From the NCBI GenBank assembly GCA_022841365.1, contig JALHRP010000006.1, positions 1 through 64,000 of the forward strand: a stretch of 64,000 nt of DNA, in the 5' to 3' direction. Numbering within the stretch: the stretch's first letter is position 1; the number at the start of each line of letters is the position of its first letter. Of the stretch, positions 16,568 to 24,295 are shown piece by piece. Origin of the DNA: Chitinophagaceae bacterium. GTDB taxonomy: Bacteria; Bacteroidota; Bacteroidia; Chitinophagales; Chitinophagaceae. The translations under genes were made by a program, and so were the position numbers. The notes beneath the pieces were generated by a model, which saw only the letters and a list, made by a program, of their open reading frames with translations, had not been told where the DNA came from and ran no database searches.

Positions 16568-17305
16568 TTAATATAATTTGCTCTTCATCAATCCCCATTT
16601 GCATAAACGATAAACGAGGGATGTTTTTAAACAGCCCAACCCGTATTTCATGCTGCGGCTGAAATTGATGCTGCTGGCTTCTTCGAAATATTTGGTGGGG
16701 CAGGTGACTTCGCCAATTTGAAATCCTTTGTAAAAAATTTGTGCTGCCATTTCATTATCAAACACAAAATCATCATCACAGGCTTCGTAATTGATGCTTT
16801 GTAACACTTCTTTACTGAATGCACGATAACCTGTATGATACTCCGAAAGTTTTTGATTGAGCAGCAGGTTTTGTGTGAAGGTTAAAAAACGGTTGGCAAT
16901 ATATTTATACATGGGCATACCGCCCTTTAATGCACCATTCCCTAAAATGCGGCTGGCAAATACAACAGGATACACGTCATTGCCAATAATACTCGTCATG
17001 GCATGGAGCAACTGCGGTGTATATTGATAATCGGGGTGGAGCATGATCACAATATCGCCGCCCAGCTCCAGTGCTTTTTTATAACAACTTTTTTGATTGC
17101 CGCCATAACCTTTATTTTTTTCGTGGCTTACGATATGTTTAATGCCGAGTTCTTTTGCTTTGGCAACAGTTTCATCTTTACTTGCATCATCTACCAGTAC
17201 AACTTCATCCACAATATCAAAAGGGATTTCATTGTACGTAATCTCTAATGTTTTGGCGGCATTATAAGCCGGCAAAACCACAATGACTTTTTTGTTGTTG
17301 AACAT
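16568..17305 (-). CDS. Family 2 glycosyltransferase (dolichyl-phosphate mannosyltransferase-like)
   Basis: The 245-residue GT-A enzyme begins MFNNKKVIVVLPAYNAAKTL, the usual first strand of this family. The nucleotide-sugar motifs follow: VVLVDDASKDETV (Asp pair), HEKNKGYGGNQKSCYKKAL and HPDYQYTPQLL (in place of DxD). It lacks C-terminal helices, so it is probably soluble or peripheral and transfers sugar to a polyprenyl phosphate or similar acceptor. The start at 17305 is fixed by the -7 box TATCTTTG five bases upstream. A frame open to 17359 would run into a palindromic repeat. Confidence 0.9.
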   Translation of the reverse strand: MFNNKKVIVVLPAYNAAKTLEITYNEIPFDIVDEVVLVDDASKDETVAKAKELGIKHIVSHEKNKGYGGNQKSCYKKALELGGDIVIMLHPDYQYTPQLLHAMTSIIGNDVYPVVFASRILGNGALKGGMPMYKYIANRFLTFTQNLLLNQKLSEYHTGYRAFSKEVLQSINYEACDDDFVFDNEMAAQIFYKGFQIGEVTCPTKYFEEASSINFSRSMKYGLGCLKTSLVYRLCKWGLMKSKLY

Positions 17306-17310
17306 GCCGG

Positions 17311-17318
17311 CAAAGATA
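17311..17318 (-). promoter_or_regulatory. -7 box, probable leaderless promoter of the GT2 gene
   Basis: TATCTTTG on the minus strand ends 5 bp before the ATG at 17305. With the usual -7 spacing, transcription would start at or within a base or two of the start codon. A palindromic repeat lies immediately upstream, where the -33 element should be. Confidence 0.6.
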
Positions 17319-17322
17319 AGGT

Positions 17323-17376
17323 AGCCCCTCCAAACCTCCCCTGAAAGGGAGGCTTTCAATGCACAGCCCAGGCTTT
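17323..17376 (-). repeat. GC-rich intergenic palindrome family, copy 2
   Basis: Read on the minus strand it has the lead GCCTGGGCTGTGC, then GCCTCCC, GGGGAGG and the tail TTTGGAGGGGC. It matches copy 6 (19797) over nearly its whole length and abuts the promoter of the GT2 gene. Confidence 0.8.
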
Positions 17377-17474
17377 TTTATAAATTCAAACAAAACTTAA
17401 CAGCTTAATACTTGCAGCATTAAGCACTCTTGCTGAAATGCTTAGTTGAGAAAGAAGAAAATAGCAGTTTGCAC

Positions 17475-17512
17475 GGCCTCCCTCTCTTTTGGAGAGGGGT
17501 TGAGGGTGAGGT
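17475..17512 (+). repeat. GC-rich intergenic palindrome family, copy 3
   Basis: GGCCTCCCTCTC, a TTTT loop and GGAGAGGGG are followed by the tail TTGAGGGTGAGG. It is the same subtype as the copies at 19524 and 28437. It ends 13 bp before the ffh -7 box. Confidence 0.8.
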
Positions 17513-17532
17513 GTAATCTTTGTGTACATTTG
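17500..17532 (+). promoter_or_regulatory. Probable ffh promoter
   Basis: TACATTTG at 17525-17532 fits TAnnTTTG, and a TTG at 17500-17502 lies 22 bp upstream. The TTG is inside palindrome copy 3. The predicted leader to the ATG at 17554 is about 15 nt. Confidence 0.5.
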
Positions 17533-17553
17533 CTGCCCGAAATAATGTGAATT

Positions 17554-18882
17554 ATGTTTCAGAATTTAAGTGAACGTTTAGAAAGTGCGTTTAAAAATAT
17601 TAAAGGAGAGGGCCGCATTACCGAGCTCAACATTGCAGCAACGGTAAAGGACATTCGCCGTGCGTTGGTGGATGCGGATGTGAATTACAAGATTGCCAAA
17701 GAATTTACTGATACAGTAAAAGACAAAGCACTTGGTGCAAAAGTATTGCTGGCAGTGAACCCCGGCCAGCAGATGGTGAAAATTGTACAGGATGAGTTGA
17801 CGGAACTCATGGGGGGCTCCGAAGTTGAGCTGGATATTAAAGGTGCGCCTGCTGTGATATTGATTGCGGGCTTGCAGGGTAGCGGTAAAACAACATTCAG
17901 CGGCAAGCTGGCCAATTATCTCAAAACTCAAAAAGGAAAATCGCCTTTGCTGGTGGCGGCAGATATTTATCGCCCTGCTGCGATTGATCAGTTAACGGTG
18001 TTGGCCGGACAAATTGGTGTAGACATTTACAAAGAACCTGAAAATAAAGATGCGGTTGATATTGTAAAGAATGCCATTAAAGAAGCAAAATCAAAAAATA
18101 AAAATGTAGTCATCATTGATACGGCAGGTCGTCTGGCTGTTGATGAAGTGTTGATGAAGGAAGTAGCTGATATAAAAGCTGCTGCTAACCCCAATGAGAT
18201 TTTGTTTGTGGTGGATAGTATGACGGGACAGGATGCAGTGAATACAGCCAAGGCATTCAACGACCGGCTCAACTTTACCGGTGTGGTATTAACCAAACTG
18301 GATGGTGATACAAGAGGTGGTGCGGCGCTATCGATCAAATACACCGTAAACAAACCAATTAAGTTTGTAAGCAGTGGCGAAAAAATGGAAACACTGGATG
18401 TTTTTTATCCCGATCGTATGGCACAGCGGATTCTTGGGATGGGTGATATTACTTCATTGGTTGAAAAAGCACAGGCGCAGTTTGATGAAGAAGAAGCAAA
18501 AAAATTAGAAAAGAAGATCCGAAAAAACCAGTTTGATTTTGAAGATTTTAAAAAACAGTTGGAGCAGATCAAGAAGATGGGGAACCTGAAAGACTTGATG
18601 GGTATGATTCCCGGAATGGGCAAGGCCATGAAGGATGTTGACATCAGCGACGATTCGTTTAAAGGAGTGGAAGCCATTATAGATTCAATGACTCCACAGG
18701 AAAGGGCCAATCCTGATCTCATTGATCAAAGCAGACGTAAACGGATTGCAAAAGGATCAGGAAAAGATATTGCCGAAATCAATGCATTTATGAAGCAATT
18801 TGAGCAAATGAAGCAAATGATGAGCATGATGAACAAAATGCCCATGGGTGGCCGGATGATGCCGGGGATGGGTAAAAGATAA
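17554..18882 (+). CDS. ffh: Signal recognition particle protein Ffh (SRP54)
   Basis: The 442-residue GTPase binds 4.5S RNA and signal sequences of membrane proteins and docks to FtsY. Domains in order are the N domain (MFQNLSERLESAFKNIKGEG), the G domain and the methionine-rich M domain. The G domain has the P-loop GLQGSGKTTFSGKLA, the DIYRPAAIDQL insertion motif, DTAGRLAVDE and TKLDGDTRGGAALS. The M domain ends QMKQMMSMMNKMPMGGRMMP. Length and motifs are complete. It is followed by rpsP, a frequent neighbour, but that gene has its own promoter. Confidence 0.98.
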   Translation: MFQNLSERLESAFKNIKGEGRITELNIAATVKDIRRALVDADVNYKIAKEFTDTVKDKALGAKVLLAVNPGQQMVKIVQDELTELMGGSEVELDIKGAPAVILIAGLQGSGKTTFSGKLANYLKTQKGKSPLLVAADIYRPAAIDQLTVLAGQIGVDIYKEPENKDAVDIVKNAIKEAKSKNKNVVIIDTAGRLAVDEVLMKEVADIKAAANPNEILFVVDSMTGQDAVNTAKAFNDRLNFTGVVLTKLDGDTRGGAALSIKYTVNKPIKFVSSGEKMETLDVFYPDRMAQRILGMGDITSLVEKAQAQFDEEEAKKLEKKIRKNQFDFEDFKKQLEQIKKMGNLKDLMGMIPGMGKAMKDVDISDDSFKGVEAIIDSMTPQERANPDLIDQSRRKRIAKGSGKDIAEINAFMKQFEQMKQMMSMMNKMPMGGRMMPGMGKR

Positions 18883-18900
18883 AATTTAATCTTTTATTGG

Positions 18901-18931
18901 TTGGAAGTTTGCCCCTCAGCCATTATTTTTG
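18901..18931 (+). promoter_or_regulatory. rpsP promoter
   Basis: TTG at 18901-18903 and TATTTTTG at 18924-18931 are separated by 20 bp, matching the Bacteroidota -33/-7 arrangement. The predicted leader to the ATG at 18985 is about 50 nt, enough for leader regulation by S16 or another factor. Confidence 0.6.
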
Positions 18932-18984
18932 CAGCTCTTATTTAAGATAACCTAATTATTCACGCATTTAAATTTTAATTTACG

Positions 18985-19461
18985 ATGCCAGTTAAAATCC
19001 GACTGCAAAGACACGGGTCTAAGAAGCGACCCTTCTATTTCATCGTAGTGGCCGACGCAAGAGCCCCAAGAGATGGAAAATTCATTCAGAAAATTGGTAC
19101 TTACAATCCTGTTACAGAGCCTGCTGTGATCCAGATCGATCGTCAGAAAGCACTGGAATGGTTAACAAAGGGAGCACAGCCAACTGATACAGTTCGCAAA
19201 ATCCTTTCTACCAAAGGTGTATTGTACCTGAAACATTTGTTACGTGGTGTAAGTCTTGGTTTGTTCGATCAGGCTGCTGCTATGGAGAAATTCCAGGTGT
19301 GGCATGCTGAGCACGAAGCTGCTGAAGCGAAGAAAAGAGACGAAGCACGCCGTAGCCGTTTCAAACAACGCAGTGGTGGTAACTATCAACGCCGTCCGTA
19401 CACGCCTACACCTCGCAGGCAGGAAGGTGGAGAAGCACCCGCACAACCACAAGGAGAGTAA
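18985..19461 (+). CDS. rpsP: 30S ribosomal protein S16
   Basis: The 158-residue protein has the conserved S16 core ([59 protein letters not shown]). It carries a C-terminal extension of about 70 residues rich in Ala, Glu, Arg and Pro ([20 protein letters not shown]). Such extensions are normal in Bacteroidota, whereas enterobacterial S16 is about 82 residues. The gene is followed by a terminator and then three palindromes before rimM; trmD and rplS, often next in other phyla, are absent. Confidence 0.97.
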   Translation: MPVKIRLQRHGSKKRPFYFIVVADARAPRDGKFIQKIGTYNPVTEPAVIQIDRQKALEWLTKGAQPTDTVRKILSTKGVLYLKHLLRGVSLGLFDQAAAMEKFQVWHAEHEAAEAKKRDEARRSRFKQRSGGNYQRRPYTPTPRRQEGGEAPAQPQGE

Positions 19462-19485
19462 TCTTACATTAATCTTCATAAAAGG

Positions 19486-19515
19486 TCCCCTGAATTTTTT
19501 CGGGGGATTTTTTTT
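19486..19515 (+). terminator. rpsP terminator
   Basis: TCCCCTG pairs with CGGGGGA (one G-T pair) over an eight-base loop and is followed by T8. It lies 24 bp after the rpsP stop. Confidence 0.85.
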
Positions 19516-19523
19516 GGCACACA

Positions 19524-19563
19524 CAGCCTCACCCTCGTTCCCTCTCCGAAGGAGAGGGAGGCC
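19524..19563 (-). repeat. GC-rich intergenic palindrome family, copy 4
   Basis: On the minus strand it reads GGCCTCCCTCTCC, GGAGAGGG and then CGAGGGTGAGGCTG. The tail is the same as in copies 3 and 8, so the element has a direction. About 110 bp of unremarkable sequence separates it from copy 5. Confidence 0.8.
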
Positions 19564-19668
19564 AAACTTTATTTTCATATTCATCTCTGGTAATTAAGCA
19601 TTTCAAGAGCAGTTCGTATTTCATCAATGAGGTGTAACCGATCATTATTTAAACTATCAAATAAGTTA

Positions 19669-19718
19669 GGGCTGTGAGGCCTCATCCTCCATCTCCTTCT
19701 CTAAAAGAGAAGGAGCGG
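19669..19718 (-). repeat. GC-rich intergenic palindrome family, copy 5
   Basis: On the minus strand it reads CCGCTCCTTCTC, TTTTA, GAGAAGGAG and then ATGGAGGATGAGG, ending in CACAGCCC. It is a diverged member with compensatory changes in both arms that keep the pairing. Confidence 0.75.
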
Positions 19719-19796
19719 TACAGTTGAATAAAGCCAATCATTTTGTTTTTCCATTTCAGCTATAGAATAAAACTGAAAACACTCAATCTCATTGAT

Positions 19797-19848
19797 AAGC
19801 TTGGGCTGTGCTTAGAAAGCCTCCCCTCCGGGGAGGTTTGGAGGGGCC
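19797..19848 (+). repeat. GC-rich intergenic palindrome family, copy 6
   Basis: The lead AAGCTTGGGCTGTGC is followed by GCCTCCCCTCCGGGGAGG and the tail TTTGGAGGGGCC. It is nearly the same as copy 2 and stops 7 bp before the rimM -7 box. Confidence 0.8.
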
Positions 19849-19855
19849 GTCTCTT

Positions 19856-19863
19856 TATCTTTG
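19856..19863 (+). promoter_or_regulatory. -7 box, probable leaderless promoter of rimM
   Basis: TATCTTTG ends 4 bp before the rimM ATG at 19868, so the transcript probably begins at the start codon. Palindrome copy 6 occupies the -33 region. Confidence 0.6.
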
Positions 19864-19867
19864 CTTC

Positions 19868-20386
19868 ATGGAACAATACTTCAGCATCGGGCAAATACTT
19901 GGCACATTCGGATTAAATGGTGAAGTGGTGCTGAAACATAACCTCGGTAAAAAAACTTCGCTCAAAGGGTTGGAAGTGTTGTTTGTTGAAGAAGCGAAAG
20001 ATAAATTTCTTCCTTACTTTATTACTGCTACCAAGATCAAGAACGAAGAGGAAGTGTACATCGCTATTGATGGAATTACAACCAAAGAACAGGCAAAAAA
20101 ACTGTCGCCCAAGAAAGTGTGGTTGCGTGAAGATGATTTTAAAAAGCAGGCCGGTAAAACTGCGCCCATTTCATTGATTGGATATTTAATGATTGACGGG
20201 AAGAAAGAACTGGGCAATGTGTTGGAAGTAATTGAACAACCCTTGCAGATTTTATGCAGATTAGAAATTGAAGGCAAAGAAGTATTGATACCGCTGCACG
20301 AAGAAACCATTCGCACAATTAATCATAAGAAGAAACAGGTATTGGTAGAATTGCCTGAAGGTCTGCTTGAAGTGTACCTTGGATAA
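19868..20386 (+). CDS. rimM: Ribosome maturation factor RimM
   Basis: The 172-residue protein assists 30S assembly and binds S19. The RimM domain opens YFSIGQILGTFGLNGEVVLK and includes a VEEAKDKFLPYFI strand. The PRC-barrel half follows with LIGYLMIDGKKELGNVLEVI, LCRLEIEGKEVLIPLHEETI and the terminal VELPEGLLEVYLG. The start at 19868 (MEQYFSIG) is chosen because the upstream in-frame extension is encoded by palindrome copy 6. The gene order rpsP-rimM is conserved, but trmD does not follow. Confidence 0.96.
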   Translation: MEQYFSIGQILGTFGLNGEVVLKHNLGKKTSLKGLEVLFVEEAKDKFLPYFITATKIKNEEEVYIAIDGITTKEQAKKLSPKKVWLREDDFKKQAGKTAPISLIGYLMIDGKKELGNVLEVIEQPLQILCRLEIEGKEVLIPLHEETIRTINHKKKQVLVELPEGLLEVYLG

Positions 20387-20405
20387 TATTATTAAATAAC
20401 AAGAA

Positions 20406-20840
20406 ATGTACAAGTTCAATAAAATCATCTTATTGATAAGTTTCCATGTTATCTCATGCTCTTCACCAAAAGATTTATCCAAAAGTGTTGCGGAGTTTGC
20501 AACAAAAGAGATTATAAAAGTTGAACTAAAGAACCTGGTCAATAACAAATCATTTTATCATGGAAAGTATATAGAAACTGAAGGCTATTTTAAATGTGGG
20601 TTTGAAATCAGTTCACTTAGGTTCAAAGATTCACTTAAATATAATTTGACAGACACTTTGGTTTATTCAGGAATTTATTTCGAAGAAATATGGGTTTATG
20701 GTAATCCGTACAAGAGAATTGAATGCGATAGTTTTAATAATAAACAAGTTGTAATTAAGGGAATGTTTGACACAACAAAGCATGGGCATGATGATTGGTA
20801 TTTTGCAGGAATCGAAAATGCTTTTATTTATTTGAAATAA
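20406..20840 (+). CDS. Small lipoprotein of unknown function
   Basis: The 144-residue product begins MYKFNKIILLISFHVISCSS, a lipoprotein signal with Cys after VIS. The mature part contains YHGKYIETEGYFKCGFEISS and KQVVIKGMFDTTKHGHDDWY. The GKYIETEGYF / VVIKGMFDT pattern resembles the OB-fold-like small lipoproteins of Bacteroidota, but I cannot name a family. It starts 19 bp after rimM and may be read through from it. The local sequence is AT-richer than its neighbours, which hints at a later arrival. Confidence 0.65.
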   Translation: MYKFNKIILLISFHVISCSSPKDLSKSVAEFATKEIIKVELKNLVNNKSFYHGKYIETEGYFKCGFEISSLRFKDSLKYNLTDTLVYSGIYFEEIWVYGNPYKRIECDSFNNKQVVIKGMFDTTKHGHDDWYFAGIENAFIYLK

Positions 20841-20845
20841 GGTCT

Positions 20846-21574
20846 CTACTTCACTTTCTTCAGCATCACCTTCGCAAATTTATAATACCTGCTCTCTTTC
20901 TTCACTGCAGTAGCATAAAGTTTTGCTTTATCGTTCTGTTGTAAATGATAGGCACTGATTGCTGCAAAGAAATTTGCATCCTCTTTATAAACAGATGCAC
21001 CATTTGCAAGTTGCTCAAATAAGGGTAGCGCATCAGCATCGTTTTGTGTTTTGATCAAACTGATACCTAAGTAATACATGATTGTTGCATCATCCGGATT
21101 GGTTCTGTTCAATTGTTGAAAAGCAGTTACTGCTTCTGCATATTTTTCATCATTGAACAATTGCGCTGCTTTGGCCAGTTCTGTTTCGTTGCCTCTGGTG
21201 ATAGCACCACTCATATCATCTACCGGATAACCATCAATCGAAACTCCGGGAATCATTAAGAAAAAGATCAATGCAATGGAAGCAGCTAATGCAAGGCCGG
21301 TAACAATACGGTTCATTGAAATCACTCTGCCAGCTTTTTGTTGTTCTGCTTTACGAAAATGAGTTTGTGTAAGAGGAGTTAAGATCTTTTTCAGTTCAGG
21401 TAATGTTTGCTCTGCCTGCTGATGTTTATCAATAGTTGTTTGCAGAAAACGGAATTCTTCCAACTGCTTTTTCAATTCATCATCCACTTGGAGCTGCTGT
21501 TCAAATGCCTGCTGTTGTACAGCATTCATTTCCCCGTTGAGATAAGCACTTATATCGTCGTAACTAAAGTTCAT
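20846..21574 (-). CDS. Anti-sigma-factor-like single-pass protein with TPR domain
   Basis: The 242-residue protein opens FSYDDISAYLNGEMNAVQQQ, the usual form of the short helical anti-sigma domain. One membrane segment is at about residues 89-107 (IVTGLALAASIALIFFLMIP). The periplasmic part carries TPR-like repeats (AAQLFNDEKYAEAVTAFQQL and DDATIMYYLGISLIKTQNDA). It lies about 100 bp downstream of an ECF-type sigma factor gene on the same strand and probably holds that sigma factor inactive. The TPR part may sense a periplasmic partner, such as the divergent CHAT or PKD proteins. The role is inferred from domain order and context. Confidence 0.75.
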   Translation of the reverse strand: MNFSYDDISAYLNGEMNAVQQQAFEQQLQVDDELKKQLEEFRFLQTTIDKHQQAEQTLPELKKILTPLTQTHFRKAEQQKAGRVISMNRIVTGLALAASIALIFFLMIPGVSIDGYPVDDMSGAITRGNETELAKAAQLFNDEKYAEAVTAFQQLNRTNPDDATIMYYLGISLIKTQNDADALPLFEQLANGASVYKEDANFFAAISAYHLQQNDKAKLYATAVKKESRYYKFAKVMLKKVK

Positions 21575-21673
21575 TTGTTCATTTTCATTTTTTTTCTTTT
21601 TGTCAAATGGAATTCCACAAAAAAATATTCATCTTCATTCAGATAATTTACTCGAATATTTTTTTGTTTCATT

Positions 21674-22192
21674 TCATGGCATCAAGTCTTTAAATTGAGG
21701 GTTAAGATGTACCAGCTCTGCCAGCTCGCCCATACAGTTACTTTTTCGCTTGCGGTAATAGGCATAGCTCATGCCTAATTCTTCAGCGATTTCTTCCTGT
21801 GGTTTTTTCAGCAGACTTTTCAGGATAACTTCTTTGCAGTTACCCATCTGTTCAAGTAAACTCATTACCAGTTGTTCACGACCTAACTGGTTAAGATGCT
21901 CATCTGCTGAGGCGTTCGCATCGCCCGGTATATTGGTATATGCCTCTTCTTCGCCATTTGTTACCACGTGCAACGAAGTTTTTTTCGTTTTATTAAAAAA
22001 CTTCCGCTTGCAAACTAATATCAGGAATGCTTCAAACGGACAACTGAGCACAAACTGCTTATCATTTGCCAGCTTATAGATATCAATCAATGCGTCCTGA
22101 AACACATCACCTGCATCCTCTTCATTGCAACCACGGGACATCAGGTAAGCCTTCATATTCGGCGCAAACCGTTGATAGATTTCACTGATCAA
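21674..22192 (-). CDS. ECF-type RNA polymerase sigma factor
   Basis: The protein has region 2 (EEDAGDVFQDALIDIYKLA, then CPFEAFLILVCKRKFFNKTK) and region 4 (QMGNCKEVILKSLLKKPQEE, then ELGMSYAYYRKRKSN). From the TTG at 22192 it has 172 residues. The frame continues upstream for 22 more codons with family-like sequence (SDQKYIDALLTHDQR) and no ATG, GTG or TTG before a TGA at 22259-22261. The true start may therefore be a rare codon (ATC at 22258, CTG or ATT) or may have been lost. It pairs with the anti-sigma-like gene downstream and diverges from the PKD/CHAT genes. Confidence 0.85.
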   Translation of the reverse strand: MISEIYQRFAPNMKAYLMSRGCNEEDAGDVFQDALIDIYKLANDKQFVLSCPFEAFLILVCKRKFFNKTKKTSLHVVTNGEEEAYTNIPGDANASADEHLNQLGREQLVMSLLEQMGNCKEVILKSLLKKPQEEIAEELGMSYAYYRKRKSNCMGELAELVHLNPQFKDLMP

Positions 22193-22331
22193 TCGTTGAT
22201 CATGTGTAAGCAGAGCATCAATATATTTCTGATCGGAGTGCAGGTAATTAGCTTTGATTCAATTAAAAGTAAGATTTTTTATACTTTAGGGTAACAGTTT
22301 GCCAACTCTGTTGATCTGCCCTTATTACAAC

Positions 22332-24263
22332 ATGAAAAAAATACTGCTCCATATTTTCCTGCTCTTCAGTTTTGTTCAAACATTTGCACAGGGCGATACG
22401 TCTGTAAGAGTGGTTCAAAAAGAAAACAAAGTTTCTTTTAAAGCAAACTTACCTGCACTCACACAAATACCGGGGGCACCCAAACCTTTTTATACTTATT
22501 TATGGGATTTTGGCGATGGTCATTTCAGTACAGCGGAAAACCCTGAACATATTTATGATAAAGTAGGCGACTATGAAGCCATTCTTTACGCAGTGAATAA
22601 TTATGATGATGGAAAAAAGCCCGGCCGTAAACCAACGAAGGTTGGGATTAAGCAGGTAAACAAAACCTATTTAGCAGCAACATCTCCTGCAGAAAATAAT
22701 TTCTTTAAAGCCAATGGTCATTTTGAACTGAAGTATAACTGTATGGCCAAACCCGGTGATACCATGCTGTTGATGGCCGGCTGGAAAAATGAGATGGCTG
22801 TGAATGGAAAGATTTACCTCTTCATTAATGAAAAACAGTTTGGGCAGAACTCCTTTGATACCGCCGGTTTTCGTTTGTATCATGAAGCTGCAATGGCGAA
22901 TGATAAAAATGCAATCGCTTCTGTTCGTTCATTCGATAATTTATTGTTGACCAGCAGCGGTAGTCCTTCTTCTCATTTCAAAGAGGAGAAAAAATTTGCA
23001 GGAGCAGAGAGTAAAACATTTTTAATGAACACCCTGAAGGCTTACAACAATGTATTTGCAGTTGATGTAAAGCATGCAGAAGAGCAATCGCAGTTTCTGT
23101 TTGCCAATCTCTACGTAACACCGGGAATGATTAAGGATACCAATGCAACAATTGTAATTACCGGTTTGTTTGTTCCGGATACCGGTGATGTGTATATGCA
23201 TCAACTCAATATTCCCATTGTTACTTCGCATGATCCCAATAAAATGAATTTAAAAAGCGGACGATTGAGTTACCGTACGCTCAAAAAAAATAAAGCATTG
23301 ACGTATAAGATCCGTTTTCAGAATAATGGCGAGGGCCCTGCACGAAAAATTTTGCTTGATATCAGTTTGCCATCGGCCATGGATGCAAAAACGATCCAGA
23401 TCAAAGACATGTCGCCTTATTGTTTGCCATGCGACAGTGTACCAAGCCGAACCGGTTGCTGGGAGTTGATTACAACCAACGACAGTGCTGCATTTGTATT
23501 CAACGGTATTTATTTGCCCGGCACCAATCAACAGGGTGTGGAAGATAAAGACAGCACCAAAGGATTTGTAGAGTTTGATGTACAAACAAAAAAGAAACTA
23601 GATAATCTTCCATTCAAAGGGCGTACTGCTATTTATTTTGATAAGAACGAACCGGTGATCACCAATTTTGCAACAGGCAGATTTAAGCCCGGTTTTTCTC
23701 CCATTGTAATGGCGGGTTATGAGTTAAACCTCGGAAAGTTTGGAAACAATGACGGGATAACTGTTGGTGCCGGTATTGCCAGGCTTGCTCCGCATAAACC
23801 TTATTTTCAGTTTGAACTGTTTTTCAAGTCCATCAGCTATAATACAAGTGTAACCAGCAATGAGCCCGGTCTGGTAAGAATAGATCAAAAAGATTATGAC
23901 TATCGTACAAGAACCACACGCAGTACAAATGCACTGTTGCGTTTGGGTATTGTGCCGCTGCATGTGCGTCATAACCTCAACGACATTTTTTCTGTTGGTG
24001 TGGGTTTAAGAGTAGATACAGATTTGAGCGGAACAATAAAAGATGCCAACGAGTATGTACTGTTTAATTTTAACGGACAGGCAAGTTATCCTTACAGTAA
24101 TTTATCAAACACAAAGATCAAAGGCTTTTCAAATTTCGATTTTCTTCCCTTTGCTGATCTGCAGGCAGGAAGAGTGCGTCTGGGTCCGCAGATCGGCACC
24201 CGTTATTACTATGGCGGAAAAAACAATAGTTATCTCTATTTTTATGCATCCTGGCGCTTATAA
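22332..24263 (+). CDS. Secreted PKD-domain protein with DUF11/DUF7619-like region
   Basis: The 643-residue protein has a signal peptide (MKKILLHIFLLFSFVQTFAQ). A PKD domain at about residues 35-100 carries the hallmark YLWDFGDGHFSTAENPEHIY. A mid region has SHDPNKMNLKSGR and LTYKIRFQNNGEGPARKILL, the pattern of conserved-repeat domains in Bacteroidota surface proteins. The last 170 residues have alternating strands with aromatic residues (GVGLRVDTDLSG, YLYFYASWRL) and end in an aromatic, as outer-membrane barrel strands do. The start at 22332 is preferred because the signal peptide begins there. It probably forms a transcript with the CHAT gene. Confidence 0.8.
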   Translation: MKKILLHIFLLFSFVQTFAQGDTSVRVVQKENKVSFKANLPALTQIPGAPKPFYTYLWDFGDGHFSTAENPEHIYDKVGDYEAILYAVNNYDDGKKPGRKPTKVGIKQVNKTYLAATSPAENNFFKANGHFELKYNCMAKPGDTMLLMAGWKNEMAVNGKIYLFINEKQFGQNSFDTAGFRLYHEAAMANDKNAIASVRSFDNLLLTSSGSPSSHFKEEKKFAGAESKTFLMNTLKAYNNVFAVDVKHAEEQSQFLFANLYVTPGMIKDTNATIVITGLFVPDTGDVYMHQLNIPIVTSHDPNKMNLKSGRLSYRTLKKNKALTYKIRFQNNGEGPARKILLDISLPSAMDAKTIQIKDMSPYCLPCDSVPSRTGCWELITTNDSAAFVFNGIYLPGTNQQGVEDKDSTKGFVEFDVQTKKKLDNLPFKGRTAIYFDKNEPVITNFATGRFKPGFSPIVMAGYELNLGKFGNNDGITVGAGIARLAPHKPYFQFELFFKSISYNTSVTSNEPGLVRIDQKDYDYRTRTTRSTNALLRLGIVPLHVRHNLNDIFSVGVGLRVDTDLSGTIKDANEYVLFNFNGQASYPYSNLSNTKIKGFSNFDFLPFADLQAGRVRLGPQIGTRYYYGGKNNSYLYFYASWRL

Positions 24264-24295
24264 ACAGATCATATCAATACGTTCGTTCACTGCTA

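Noticed and set aside
19808-19867. Longer RimM start adding 20 residues
   Set aside because: The extension is encoded by a palindromic repeat and a -7 box, and the family begins at MEQYFSIG.
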